Assembly (NCBI GenBank): GCA_963682055.1
Contig: OY821750.1
Location: forward strand, 29,892,402-29,956,401
DNA: 64,000 nt
Direction: 5' to 3'
Origin: Primula veris
Lineage: Eukaryota > Streptophyta > Magnoliopsida > Ericales > Primulaceae
The notes below the pieces were generated by a model, which ran no database searches, was not told the DNA's origin, and was given only the letters and a program-made list of their open reading frames with translations. Made by a program: the position numbers and the translations under genes. How positions within the stretch are numbered: position 1 is the first letter of the stretch; the number at the start of each line of letters is the position of its first letter. This document shows positions 1 through 11,010 of this stretch, piece by piece.

Positions 1-165
1 GGAATTAGTGACAGTATTTTTTGTTACGAGCTTATTAGCGACGGTTTTTGTGACGGTTTTGTGACAGTTTAGTCAATTTGTGACAGATTTGTGACAATTT
101 TTTAAATTAGTGACAGGCTTGTGACAATTTTCGACTCTCATTAAATTAAACATTATTTTGTAGTG
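1..165. mobile_element. CACTA-type transposon terminus (element extends left of the window)
   Basis: The segment ends in TTTTGTAGTG at 165; read on the minus strand it starts CACTACAAAA, the terminus of CACTA (EnSpm) elements. Behind it lie many GTGACA/GACGGT copies, the short subterminal repeats such elements use as transposase binding sites. It is the reverse complement of the segment starting at 1664, at high identity. The body lies outside the window, so autonomy cannot be judged. Confidence 0.7.
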
Positions 166-1663
166 TAAGTCGACTCTTTTCTCCATTCTACTTTTTGTCC
201 TTCTTCTTTGGGTTAATTATAGCCAGTCTATTCACTCAATAAACTCATTGTACCAAAAATGTGTAGAATATTGAGTGCGGAAGAAAATGAGAATCAATAC
301 AACACCACTCATAGTCACAAAGTGCTTATTTTGCTAAGAACAACTCACATGCAACTCTTCTCCTTATGAATCGAGAAAACATATATAGTGATAGCTCAGA
401 TCTCCAAAGATCTTGGAAATCGCTTTGCAATTCTTTGGTTTTATTGTAAGTTAGAGAAAATGATCAAAAAGAGTTTTAAGTGTATTTCCTTATGCAAAGA
501 ACCTCCCCTTTAGAACACAATTGCATAAATACACTTGTCTTTTTTACTCAATCAGTTTTACAAGAATAATACCCAATGGGAAGCTAAGTGCAGACCATAT
601 GGGCGATGGCACCCCCATAATTTCGAAAATTATGTATTTTTTTTTAATTTTGACCATTTATTTTCTCTAAAATACGTTAAAACGATAATTTGTCACCCCT
701 CATACTTATATTCTAAATGGTGGCGTCTTTATACAGTCAAAGTAATCTGAATCCAATCTAAAACTCGTAATTTCAAAATCATAGTCGTAGTTCTAAAATC
801 AATCTCGTACTTCTGGAGTACGAGTATTGACTTTTTTTAATCAGTTGACTTTTCTGAATTAAAGTCGTAGTTCAGAAGTACGAGTCGTAGTTCTGAAATC
901 AATCTTATACTTCAGAAGTACGAGTCGTAGTTCTGAAATCAATTTTGTACTTCTGAAGTACAAAACTTGACTTTTTTTTGTAAAAAATTGACTTCTCCAT
1001 ATTTGACAACACTACAGGTTAACAGCTATTCGTATCTGCCTACTCTTTACTGTCTATTTTTTTTCATAAATAAGACTTAATCTTACATACTCAACTTATC
1101 AACATCCCAAAAACACAATATATCTATCTAAAAACTAGATTTTCTCAAAACTTAAGAATGAATGGAAAAAATAAATTTTGGGGTTCAAAATCGTATCAAC
1201 CACCTCTGCGACTAACGGAGTATTGATACTCAGATCCAAACATTAAACTAATCAAGTGACAGGCTAACGTATACAGGAACAAGATATGCAATGTGCAACC
1301 AAATTTTAATGTACACATATAATCGTATGACGATTATAAGGGTTGAGGTGGTCCTGTGGGGATACGGCTCCGTGCAAGTTATTGATAAGGAGAATGAGAT
1401 CAAATAGTTAGTTTTTTCCTTCATTATTCAATACAACAAAGGCCTACGTCCATAATTCGACTTAAGAACGCCTATTTCGCAGTATGAGTAAACCATGAGA
1501 CTCCTTTATCACTTTATGTTACCAAAAAAACCATGAGACTTCTAATTTGGTAGGTATAATTGAAGGCTTAAATAATTACTTATAAGACCATGATGATATG
1601 TATCCAAGCAATTTAGAAAGACAAATCAAACAGTGTGTAAATTACAATTTATAACCGTTGGAA
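166..1663. other. Non-coding DNA between two CACTA ends
   Basis: AT-rich sequence without a convincing gene. The only structure recognised is a MULE-MITE-like end at 719 followed by GTAGTTCTGAAATCAA-type direct repeats. A short open frame near 535-750 has no recognisable domain. Confidence 0.5.
719..975. repeat. One-ended copy of the MULE-type MITE family, with internal direct repeats
   Basis: The start GGTGGCGTCTTTATACAGTC nearly matches the terminus of the complete element at 18292 (GGTAGCGTCTTTATACAGTC). It continues with the same kind of sequence, including the TTGACTTTTTT motifs. From about 850 to 960 a unit with AGTCGTAGTTCTGAAATCAA is repeated. No matching right end or target duplication was found, so this is a truncated or rearranged copy. 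Confidence 0.55.
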
Positions 1664-1886
1664 CACTACAAAATAATTTTTGATTTACTGAGAGTCAAAA
1701 ACTGTCACAAGTCTGTCACTAATTTAAAAAGTTGTCACAAATCTGTCATAAATTGACTAAACTGTCACAAAGCCGTCACAAAAACCGTCGCTAATAAGCT
1801 CGTAACAAAAAATACCGTCGCTAATAAACTCGTAATAAAAAATACACTTAAAAGGTATTTGGCTATTTGGCTATTTTTTTATAGTG
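1664..1886. mobile_element. Short CACTA-type element or CACTA end
   Basis: Starts CACTACAAAATAAT and carries multiple TGTCAC and CCGTCGCTAATAA repeats typical of CACTA subterminal regions. A TATAGTG at 1880-1886, preceded by a T-rich run, would be the opposite terminus (CACTATAAAA reversed), giving a 223-bp MITE-sized element. The 3-bp flanks (GAA and AAA) match at only two of three positions, so the right boundary is tentative. Confidence 0.6.
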
Positions 1887-3400
1887 AAATACACTTTGTA
1901 TTCCGAGATTATACTTACCTAGATAGTTATAAGTATATAACTATATAACCATTGAATTGACTGACTACGTTGTGTACAAAGTTAATAACCGTACGAACCC
2001 GAATACGTTATCTGTACCATTTTTTTATTATTATATGATATGATACGATAGGATACGTCAACTTCCAAAAGAAAGGAGTACAATTGTGCTCTAAAACATC
2101 TCGTTATTTCCAAAGCAGCATCGAAGTTTAGATCTGTATCTTCATTGGAACTAATTTTGTAGCTAAATTTGAAGAAGTGTGGCTTCAATTTACAAAATTT
2201 CGGTAGTAAAAACGGGCATTGAATGTGTTATGTGAAGACGTGGTCACATCAAGGGATGATTGGTGCTTATATGAATGATTGGTAATGATTGAGCAATATG
2301 CATTAAAGATATGGCCCCAATTTTAACGTTTTTAGTTAATTTTTTTTTTCCCTTCTCTCTCTTTGTTTTTAAAATTACATTGGGTTTCGAATTCAAAAAA
2401 AAAATTGTAGTAGGTAGGTAGAGTAAATTGATGATGATATACAAAATGACGTTTCATAAATTTTATTCAAAAAAAAGAGCCAGTAGGAAAATATTTGAAA
2501 TTCTACAACAAATCTTGATTCTATAAGATAATAACCAAGAATAAGTTCATATAAGAGCATCACAATGAATTTGTTAATTTTTTCCAGTGTCATATGTGTG
2601 TTAAATGTATATTAACTATAGCCATCATTTACGTCTCACATTAGTGTGCTTAACAAAGTAATCCAATATTTTATCACAAATAATGGATTTAGTTAAAAGT
2701 ATAATATTATTGAAAATAGAAAATAAAGAGATAGTAGTTAATTTCCCATTAATATAAGAGAAAATGAAACTAGTATTCGTTAACTTGATTGTTAAATCTA
2801 ACAACAAAGTTAACAACATTAAAGTTAGTGGACCACATAACAATACTATTGTTAAGCAAAAATTGTTAATTAACTAACAAGTGACATAATATTACTATTA
2901 TGGATGCTATAATATTTTTAAATTGGATTTCAGGATTTAAATTGAGATAAATCTAAATCCAAAATATTCATTAATTAAGTATATGGTTAGGCTGACTAGA
3001 ACTGTAAAAATCATTTCTCTTCGTAAAAGACTTTTATGGGCTGGAAACATTTTTTTAGGGAGATCTCGATCACATGAATCAGATGAAATTGTTGGAAAAA
3101 CATGTATAAATATGGGTGTTTCCGAATGATCACTAGACCAACTTTGAGTCATTATTACATGTGACAGCGCTGAGTTGTTTATACCGTACTCAACGTGTTT
3201 GAGTAGCCCGTGTGACGAGTTTCGTAACGGTATATCGCATGACCTATTCGGAGAATGGGTGTGAATACAAATCGGCTTCAAAGTTGGGCTCTCGAAAGCT
3301 TAATTCTGAAAAACGAAATGGTTAATGGAAAAATCATTTAGAATAATCTCATGTTGGAAGATTGAAAGTCAATTTTACAATATATATACGATATCTACCC
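1887..3400. other. AT-rich DNA, no gene recognised
   Basis: No coding region, RNA gene or bounded repeat could be supported. The part from about 3050 to 3300 is less AT-rich and leads into the LTR-like segment that follows, so it may belong to the same old retroelement. Confidence 0.4.
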
Positions 3401-3527
3401 ATTTAGTTGTCAAACTAACATGTCCACATACATCTAAGAGTATTAGTGTGTACCACACACGCTCGTGTCTCGGGTCGCGGGCGCAGGCTTTTGGGATTTG
3501 TCTCGGCTCTCGGGTTTCATTAGAGGC

Positions 3528-3534
3528 TATAAAA
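3528..3534 (+). promoter_or_regulatory. TATA box (TATAAAA)
   Basis: TATAAAA followed by GG, in a locally GC-richer context. Transcription would be expected to start about 30 bp downstream, near 3560. No convincing coding sequence follows. Confidence 0.5.
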
Positions 3535-3942
3535 GGCAGCTCTCCTCCTCTCATTTCAGACACAATATTACACACAACTCACAGCATAGCATACACATTA
3601 GAGAGAGAGAACCGCACCACCAACAGCTCGACCTGTGGTTCGGTGCCGGTTTCCATACGAGCCACTCTGAGATAGAAGTTGTACCTTGGGAACAAAATCC
3701 CGAAATCAGAAACCTCTAAAGGTAGTTCGGGAAATATTGTTTAAGAGAAACTGCCCGTTGCCTCTCCTTTTAAATTCTGTATTTACATTTCAGTATTGTT
3801 TTACATTTTGTATTTTATTTTTTCTGTACTGTTTACATTCTGTCTTTACTTTCCAGTACCTTTAGTTTCTGTAATTTCAATTCAGTTTTTTCCTATTCTG
3901 TAATTTCCAATTCCGTAATTTACTTTTCTGTATTTACAGAAA

Positions 3943-4105
3943 CAGTCCAGCAGTTTAGTAATTATACTATTCTGTCTGGCAGTTTCTATAATTGTCAAAA
4001 TAGTCCAGCAGTTAGTAATTATACTATTCTGTCTGGCAGTTTCAAACAATTATAATTCAGTCCAGCAGTTTAATAGTTTATATTAAATCTGTCTGGAATT
4101 TAAAT
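3943..4105. repeat. Tandem repeat, about 58-bp unit, nearly three copies
   Basis: Units begin AGTCCAGCAG and contain AATTATACTATTCTGTCTGGC; starts are near 3943, 4002 and 4059, and the third copy is diverged. A related fragment (AGTCCGGCAGTAA) occurs near 5015. No function is evident. Confidence 0.75.
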
Positions 4106-4110
4106 TAGTG

Positions 4111-6040
4111 TAATTTTAATTCTGTTGAGTCAGGAATTGTAATTTATATTCCAATTGTGAGAAATAAAATTGTTTATTTCCTTTGAAGTCCTTGTTATTT
4201 ACTTTATTGCTTTTCGATATAGTACCAAAACCAACAGAAATTAACTTATCTAGTAATTTAATAAAAGGTATTGTTGAACTTTTATTCCTTTTGAAAATAA
4301 AAACTATTAACCTTTTGGAAAAGTTTATCTTTGCCATCATTAGATTATGCTAAATCAAGATCCTCGTAACTTGCTAAAAGCAACCGCATCACATGCATCA
4401 AACCTTATAATTCTCTTGTTTATAGGGTTTTATGCAAAAAAAAGGTTATGCATTAGGTTCCTTAATGATTTTTAAAGCTAGAGTTGTTCAAAATAGTTCA
4501 TATATATAAGGAATCAATATGATTCCCTCCAAGTAAAAAATCATTACTTTTATATTATGTAATGCTAATGTGACTCATGTGTAATTTGTGAAATATATGA
4601 ATATAGACTAAAATAACAATATATAATATAATATGATTATAATAGGAAAATTGATATGAAACCTGACAAATTGTATAAAGTTAAATAGTTCGCTAAAACA
4701 TGTTAACAAATGCATTTCACTTTATATTTAAGGAAAATTTTGAGTTATGTGAGGTTGCTGCTATATGCCTCTGTGAACTTGATTAACTACAATCTATTGA
4801 GATAATTTTGATTTTGGGATACATTTTTGGAATGAGCATAAGCTCAATTCATTGTCATTAATTTCTGAACTGCTCATTTTAAAAGCCTAGTTGAGTTAGT
4901 TGCCTGTAGTAACCAAGTTATTTTTGCTGATTTATGTCATTTAGTTTGCTTGTCTGCCAAAAAAAACTATTAACCTTCACCCTTGTTCACTTCCAGTTTA
5001 ACAGTTTTAACTCAGTCCGGCAGTAATATCGCATAATAAAACTGTTCTTGAATGTTTAAACATGACTGCATAAGTAACTGATTGTGATATTAAGATGACA
5101 ATGAAACGCCAATGTCTTGATTGCTAGTTTGCTACACTTGGAAATAAGTTTTAATTTAATTTCGACATGTTTCAACTTCAGCAAATATTTTCTACAAGTG
5201 TCAAGTTTCAACTTTCTCCTTTTAACGGGTTACTTAGTCCAATAGATAGATCGGAGCAAACTCGAGGCTACATCAGAATACTATGAAATCTTCGGCTACA
5301 ACATCAAAGCGAAGAAGTTTTTTGTTCAATATACTCTTTACTAGATTTAGTGACGTTTTAAATAATACTGGAAGTAAAGATATTGTTTGTTTTTCGAAAG
5401 AAAAAAATAGAGATAATCAGATAGATGCTCCAATCTAAGTAACTAATAAAATAACAATCAATAAGTACATAGAGCCTGAAAGTTTGGCTGATTGAACTAT
5501 TGAATTTCTTATATGAAATCCTGGAATAATTTACGTTCAAGTGGTACATACATGATTATGTTTGTAAGATACAGCACCTAATACATTTAAGTTTTTTATG
5601 ACTATGAATTAGCCTTTGAAAGTACATTTTGCTAGCCTTTCTAACTTGTGAATGATTTGCACTAGCCTTTACATGCCTCACCTCCAACATATTATTAATT
5701 ATATATATTAGATATAATCTATTTGGTTAGATACTCATGATGTCTCTTGATTGCAAATCCACGCCATATTGTTCACAAATTTATTCAAAATATATTATAT
5801 ATATATTTCACAAATTTATTCGATACGAAGTTTCTAATCATAGTTTTTTCCCCTATTGTCCTTTATCTAAGGTAAAGTTGTACTTTTTTTTTTAATAATG
5901 AGATAAAGTTATACTAAAAATAGAAGATTTGATCATTATAGACCCTTTGTTTCATACTCCTCTTTAAAGAAAGGTGAAAAAGAACCTAAACTTACAACTA
6001 TATATAAGTATTATTTTTCCAAAAACATTTATATCAAACT
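4111..6040. other. AT-rich intergenic DNA
   Basis: No gene or bounded element was recognised. It ends at the 5-bp target duplication (AAACT, 6036-6040) of the solo LTR that follows. Confidence 0.45.
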
Positions 6041-6570
6041 TGTCACGACCCAAAATCCGTAAAACGAATATCGAGGCATGACTTTTTTTAAAACAAAAGA
6101 AAGTAGAACCTGTTGGTACGAAATTAAAAAAATTTAAAAGAAAACACTTACGAGCTAAAGGAACAATTAACGGATAAATAAAAAGTTTGTCAAACGCGGC
6201 TACAAGTCAGGATTTATAAAAGCTAAAAATAACGAACGAATGAATTTGCCTTGCCCGTAGGCTACAACCTCAAAAACAATCTAAGTAAAAAGAAAGCAAA
6301 AGCCCGAACCCATGTGATGCCTTGCTAAAGCTCTTAACCATACGCCTCAACCTAAGTTGTACCTGAAATACAAAATTGTAACGGTGAGTCCCACGCACAT
6401 AACTAGACGGGACGGCACCACAAATACCGTCACTCCATCCCATAAATGCAAGAGCTCACAAATTCTACAACTACGATAATCGACGTATAAAGAGAAATAT
6501 AATGACATTCTACAACTACGATAAATTAAATAAATTAAATAACATCAACACACAACTATAGCATACATGG

Positions 6571-6928
6571 ACCTCTCACGCCACCTACCCCAGTCCGTAA
6601 GGTAGGTCATTCCCTATCCCTTCGGCCGTCTTATGTCCCCGGAATTAGGGAGAGACATAGACCATTGCAACATAAAAGTAGATTTATAGTGCGCACTTGG
6701 ACCTCTCACGCCACTCGTCCCAGTCCGTAAGACGAGTCATTCCCTATCCCTTCGGCCGTCTTATGCCCCCGGAATTAGGGAGAGACATAGACCATTGCTA
6801 ACATAAAAGTAAATATAGTGCACACTGGGACCTATAACGCCACTCGCCCCGGTCCGTAAGACGAGTCATTCCCTATCCTCTCGGCCGTCTTCTGTCCCCG
6901 GAATTAGGGAGAGACAGAGACCATTGCC
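6571..6928. repeat. 130-bp tandem triplication inside the solo LTR
   Basis: Three copies start at 6571, 6701 and 6830. Each carries ACCTCTCACGCCAC (altered in the third), a CCAGTCCGTAAG-like segment, TTCGGCCGTCTTATG and GGAATTAGGGAGAGACA. The array is GC-richer than its surroundings. Such arrays in plant LTRs usually arise by replication slippage. Confidence 0.85.
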
Positions 6929-7514
6929 ACTACAGCTAAATCACAAGGCCTCGACCAATAATATAAAATCATTCAAATAACACCATCTCATACGTATAAA
7001 TATTAAAGCCTCGGCCAATAATATTATACTATTCAACTAACATAACTCATACGTCACTTAACGTAATACAACATAAACCATAATCATAGATACTAGATTC
7101 ACAACTAGCCAATCACTTCAACAACATAAAAACCCATTCAGGCATTTTAACAAACACCTTGTATGCATAAACTACAATCCATCTATATTCAACAATAATT
7201 TACCCAATTATATCAAAAACCATAATAACTCATAATCAACGCTTAAAACATGCAAACCCATCCATAATCTCATTAATTCGAAATTAATTAGTCTCAAGTC
7301 TCAAATTCTACAATTCAATTAATGGAATTAAAAATACAACAACTAAACCCCAATTATCAATTTAAGAACATAAATAATATAAAAGGCAAAAACCCCCAAT
7401 TTATAATGAACGTAAAACCTAATCCTAACATACACCCTCGTCTAGTCGCTATGGATAACCCCCGTTACCTTAGAGCGTAGTGGAGATGCTTCCGGTATGA
7501 ACCCGCTAATGGTG

Positions 7515-7580
7515 GCTTCCTCTTCTTCTTCTTCTTCTCTTTTCTCTCTTTTTCTCTCTTTTTCTCTCTTTTCTCTCTTG
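7515..7580. repeat. CT-rich simple repeat
   Basis: A run of CTT units followed by TTTTCTCTC units inside the solo LTR. It is a microsatellite-like pyrimidine tract. Confidence 0.85.
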
Positions 7581-7938
7581 GCTGATTTTTAGGTTTTAAA
7601 GCATTGAAAAGTGGGCTGATTTTAGGTTTAGAAAAAACTGTTTTTACAAAGTTTGTGGAAGCGAACTATTTGGTCCCCAAAGTTCTAAAAGCTAACTTTT
7701 AATCCAAATTATTGTTTTACTACTCAAAAATAACAAATCTTTAGAAACAAATCTATTGGGTCATTTTTATTAGTAAAATTAGTAACAGGTTTTTAAAATA
7801 AAGTTTTTCGGAAGAGTTTCGGTTTTTGGCTAAAAATTAGTCGAGTGACCGGTTTTTAGTAAAATTTGAATAAAACGTTTTTGGATAAATTAAATCATAA
7901 ATAAAATTACTTATAAAAATTCGGGATGTTACAAAACT

Positions 7939-9799
7939 ATTTTGTTTTGAAAATGTATCACCGATTTGTTCCGAAAATGTATCACGAGGACATCAGCTTA
8001 TTTTCCGTTAACTCCTATATAGTAATAAAAAAAAAAAGGATTTTAACGACAAATCATTTAGAGTCAATAAAAATTTGTCTCTAAAAATAAAATCTACCAT
8101 ATCCTTTCTGAACCAACCCTATCGACATGCCCCCCTGCATGATCAAGTTAACATTTTGTGCAAACAGCATAAAGGACTCGAGACGTCGTTTCCTATCGCA
8201 CTGTTGTCTCTGCTCCAAAAGTAAGCCACCTTCACCTTATCCGGCGCTTCTGGTTGTGGATAGCAAACAGACGATCCCCCAACCAATGATCAAATCAGAA
8301 ACTGGCATCTTACGAACGAATATGCCAATGAATAAGCGACTCAATAACCATATTACTAATATAAGATTAACCAATTAATTTAGTGTAGAATCTATTATGA
8401 ATATAAAGACATGGTTGCTAAAATAAATAAAGTCGCTTCTTTAATCACTTAGTTTCTCTTTAGGAATGTCAAGCCAAGATACTTCATAGTGCATGGCAAA
8501 AGAACAAACCATCTTGCAGCCTTTATTTTTACTTTATTTGCGTAATTTAATCTAAGTGCTATGAAGAACAATGTAGCATCATTTTTTTCTTTCTTTTTTT
8601 CTGTTTTTTTTCTCCCTTTGATGGAATGCTTCACACTTCAAAGAAAACACACAAGAAAGTTTCTAATGGTTACAAAATCCCTGTAATAAAACATTCTTAT
8701 ATTTTTCTTTTGGGCATTAATGCTGATTGTGCTTGGTATGTGATTGGATTACCTATTTTTATTACTCCGATTATCCCAAAAAAAAAAAGTAATGACTAAC
8801 AACACAATTTGCGTATAATAATCACCACGAAAAAATAGAAAATATGAGAATCAATCGCGACCACTATGTTTTCCCACTATTTCTAACTTTTAAGATGGTG
8901 CTCCCTACATGGAAAATATCCTAGTTAGTTTTTCTAAGCAAAAGATATTTGAATTAAAATTCGTCTAAACCTAAAGTTTGATTAGACAGTTGTGGGATCC
9001 TTCTACTTAATTAATATGTTTAAAGCATTTCCGCTGTGTTATTTTTTATTTTTTACATTCTAGGCTCCAAAAATAAATCATTAGAAAAACCTTAGCAATT
9101 GCGGCTGGCCATAGCTATGGCAATATATATATTTTCTTTTTTTTGGACAAGATATGCAGATATTGTTGCCAAATGTTAAATTCCTTAACGGCAACTATAT
9201 TCACCATTGTTAGCATCATATTTCTAACCTAATGAACTTTTTGTTGTCAATTGGTTTGAGCAAAGTAATTTAAGTTAAATGATTATTGATAATACAGTTT
9301 TATGTTTACGTACATGTGAAGTTGCCACCTCTGTTACAAGCATAGTTATAACCTGCTGATACGTAGTATTATTGTCTAACTGCATATTATTATTTTAATG
9401 ATTATTATTTGATAATTATGTTTTAGATATTCAGTATATATTCTCATATAAGTAAGAAATCGGTTTTATATATTGAAGAATATTTAGATGATAAATAATG
9501 TAAGTTTCTTTAAATTATATCAAGATTAGTTTAAAATATATAGTATCTAAAATATACTACATTTTTCCTTTTATTGTGCTAACTAAATCTCATATTATTA
9601 TGCAAGTTTTTATCACAATTTCAATCTTGTTATTTACGAAATCTTTTATTCAAGATAGATTGAAATTATATATGTAATTATTTGTTTAAATATGAATATG
9701 ATTTTATTGTCAAAAATATATTATCTCGTGTAGATCTTTAAGTAAACAATATATTATTGTCAAGCAAGCTATTATTTCATGCTATCTAATGAACATTGA
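7939..9799. other. AT-rich intergenic DNA with one GC-richer patch
   Basis: Mostly AT-rich without recognisable genes. The patch at about 8110-8330 has more balanced composition and open frames on both strands, but no frame shows a motif I recognise. It may be a decayed gene or transposon fragment. Confidence 0.35.
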
Positions 9800-10400
9800 G
9801 TCCAATCAAGAGCAATAGTATTTCGCGGGATTACAAAGAGATTGACATCAATCAGAAGACTTAAATTCAATCAACAAGATCTGAAGAGTAAATATAAAAG
9901 AATAAAAGATTTATTAATATCTTAAAAAATTGTATTTTTGTCATTATAAATAGATAGTAGCTATTCTTGTCAAAGTTGTGTGTTATAAACTATAAAAACC
10001 CTACCTTAGAAAGATACACGAGAGACACATGAGAAAATTAAATAGAAAAAACAATAGTATGATGTCATTGAATGGTGGGATGTCATTAATATGAATGATT
10101 GTTATATAGTAAAAGCAATATATATAGAGTTGGACAGAAAAATTTATAGGGTGTCTTGAGAGTTTTTCAATAAAACTTGAATCATATATTGTAGACTTTT
10201 ATAATACATTAATCTGTGTGAGTGCCCCGGAGACATAGTTCAGGGATTGGGTGAACTCCGTTGTTAAACGTGCATGTGAATTTACTTTCAAGTACGTTTA
10301 ATATTCTGTTCAGTCCATCTATTCACTTAGTTGCAATTGTGGTTTCAACTGTAATTGCATTCTAACTGCGTAACATCAACTAGAACAGCATATACGAATT
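9800..10400 (+). mobile_element. Decayed Copia-type LTR-like remnant
   Basis: A TATA-like AACTATAAAAACCC lies near 9988. About 230 bp later comes GTGAGTGCCCCGGAGACATA (10219-10238), then GGGTGAACTCCGTTGTTAAA. The order TATA box, GTGAGTGCCCCGGAGAC, GAACTCCGTTAA is characteristic of the R-U5 part of many plant Copia LTRs. No primer binding site or coding domain follows, and the borders are approximate. Confidence 0.4.
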
Positions 10401-10602
10401 TTAACTACCCAAAAGATCATGGCTGACGGTTTTCGAATGCGCTTTAGCGGATCATTTAGAAGTTATATGAATTTATTCATATTTAACTGGTTTTAACATG
10501 TATTTTGTTACTTTTATGTAACATTATTTTTATCCGTTATAATGAAAGTTTTATATGATACTTAAAAAAAACCTATTTCGTCATCTAAATAGGTTTTTTT
10601 TA

Positions 10603-11010
10603 AATGAATTATTTATCTTCTAAAAATCTGATTATTTGCTGAAAAATGTAAAAATCTAGATTTTCAGTGAATTATTAAAATAGATTTTTAAAATCAGATT
10701 TTGGATCACCAAAAATCAAGTACATCTAAAATCAAGTACATTTGCTACACCTCTATGATTTTTTTTAACAAGTACCAAGTAACTCTTATTTTAGAGTTAT
10801 TATCGGTTTGAAATAGATACGGGTAAGGTCCGTTTGACAACATCATTTTTTAGTTGATTTTTAGATTTTTTAGTTCAAAAAATTATGGGTGGCCAGTCAA
10901 ATTATTTATCTTATAAAAATCTGATTATTTGTTGAAAAATGTAAAAATCTAGATTTTCAGTGAATTATTAAAACAGATTTTTAAAATCTGATTTTGGATC
11001 ACCAAAAAAA
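10603..11010. repeat. Two direct copies of a 110-bp AT-rich segment
   Basis: The copies at about 10603-10712 and 10900-11007 share TGAAAAATGTAAAAATCTAG and TTTTGGATCACCAAAAA, with few differences and about 295 bp spacing. Each is itself palindromic around AAAATCTAGATTTT. The middle contains GGTCCGTTTGACAACATCA, a motif often seen at hAT-type MITE ends. Confidence 0.65.

Larger units (their letters stand above)
3401..4110 (+). mobile_element. LTR-like or promoter-like fragment with TATA box
   Basis: A well-formed TATA box (CTATAAAAGG, 3527-3536) is followed at the expected distance by a CT/AC-rich leader and a GA tract at 3601-3610, then by T-rich TTTCTGTA repeats. This order resembles the U3-R-U5 part of a plant LTR, but no second LTR, terminus pair or target duplication is visible. 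Short open frames within 3325-3719 show no known domain. It could also be the promoter of a non-coding transcript. Confidence 0.35.
6041..7933. mobile_element. Solo LTR of an LTR retrotransposon (1,893 bp)
   Basis: The segment starts TGTCACGACCC and ends GGGATGTTACA, so it has the TGT...ACA inverted ends of an LTR. It is flanked on both sides by the identical 5-bp AAACT (6036-6040 and 7934-7938), the target duplication left by integrase. No internal domain, primer binding site or second LTR is present, so this is a solo LTR left by recombination between the two LTRs. TGTCACGACCC starts with long LTRs are common in Ty3/gypsy chromoviruses of eudicots; that family assignment is inference. It contains a 130-bp triplication and a CT-rich tract. 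Confidence 0.9.

Noticed and set aside
1..1886. One element with inverted repeats at 1-165 and 1664-1830
   Set aside because: The CACTA termini point inward toward each other, the wrong orientation for a single transposon.
3325..3719. Small genes in overlapping frames
   Set aside because: No known domain, atypical composition, and they lie in an LTR-like leader.
8127..8378. An 83-codon gene
   Set aside because: No motif on either strand and no exon partners; probably a decayed fragment.
10420..10500. Start of a Copia gag gene (ATGGCTGACGG...)
   Set aside because: The frame stops after 25 codons and shows no gag or zinc-knuckle motif.
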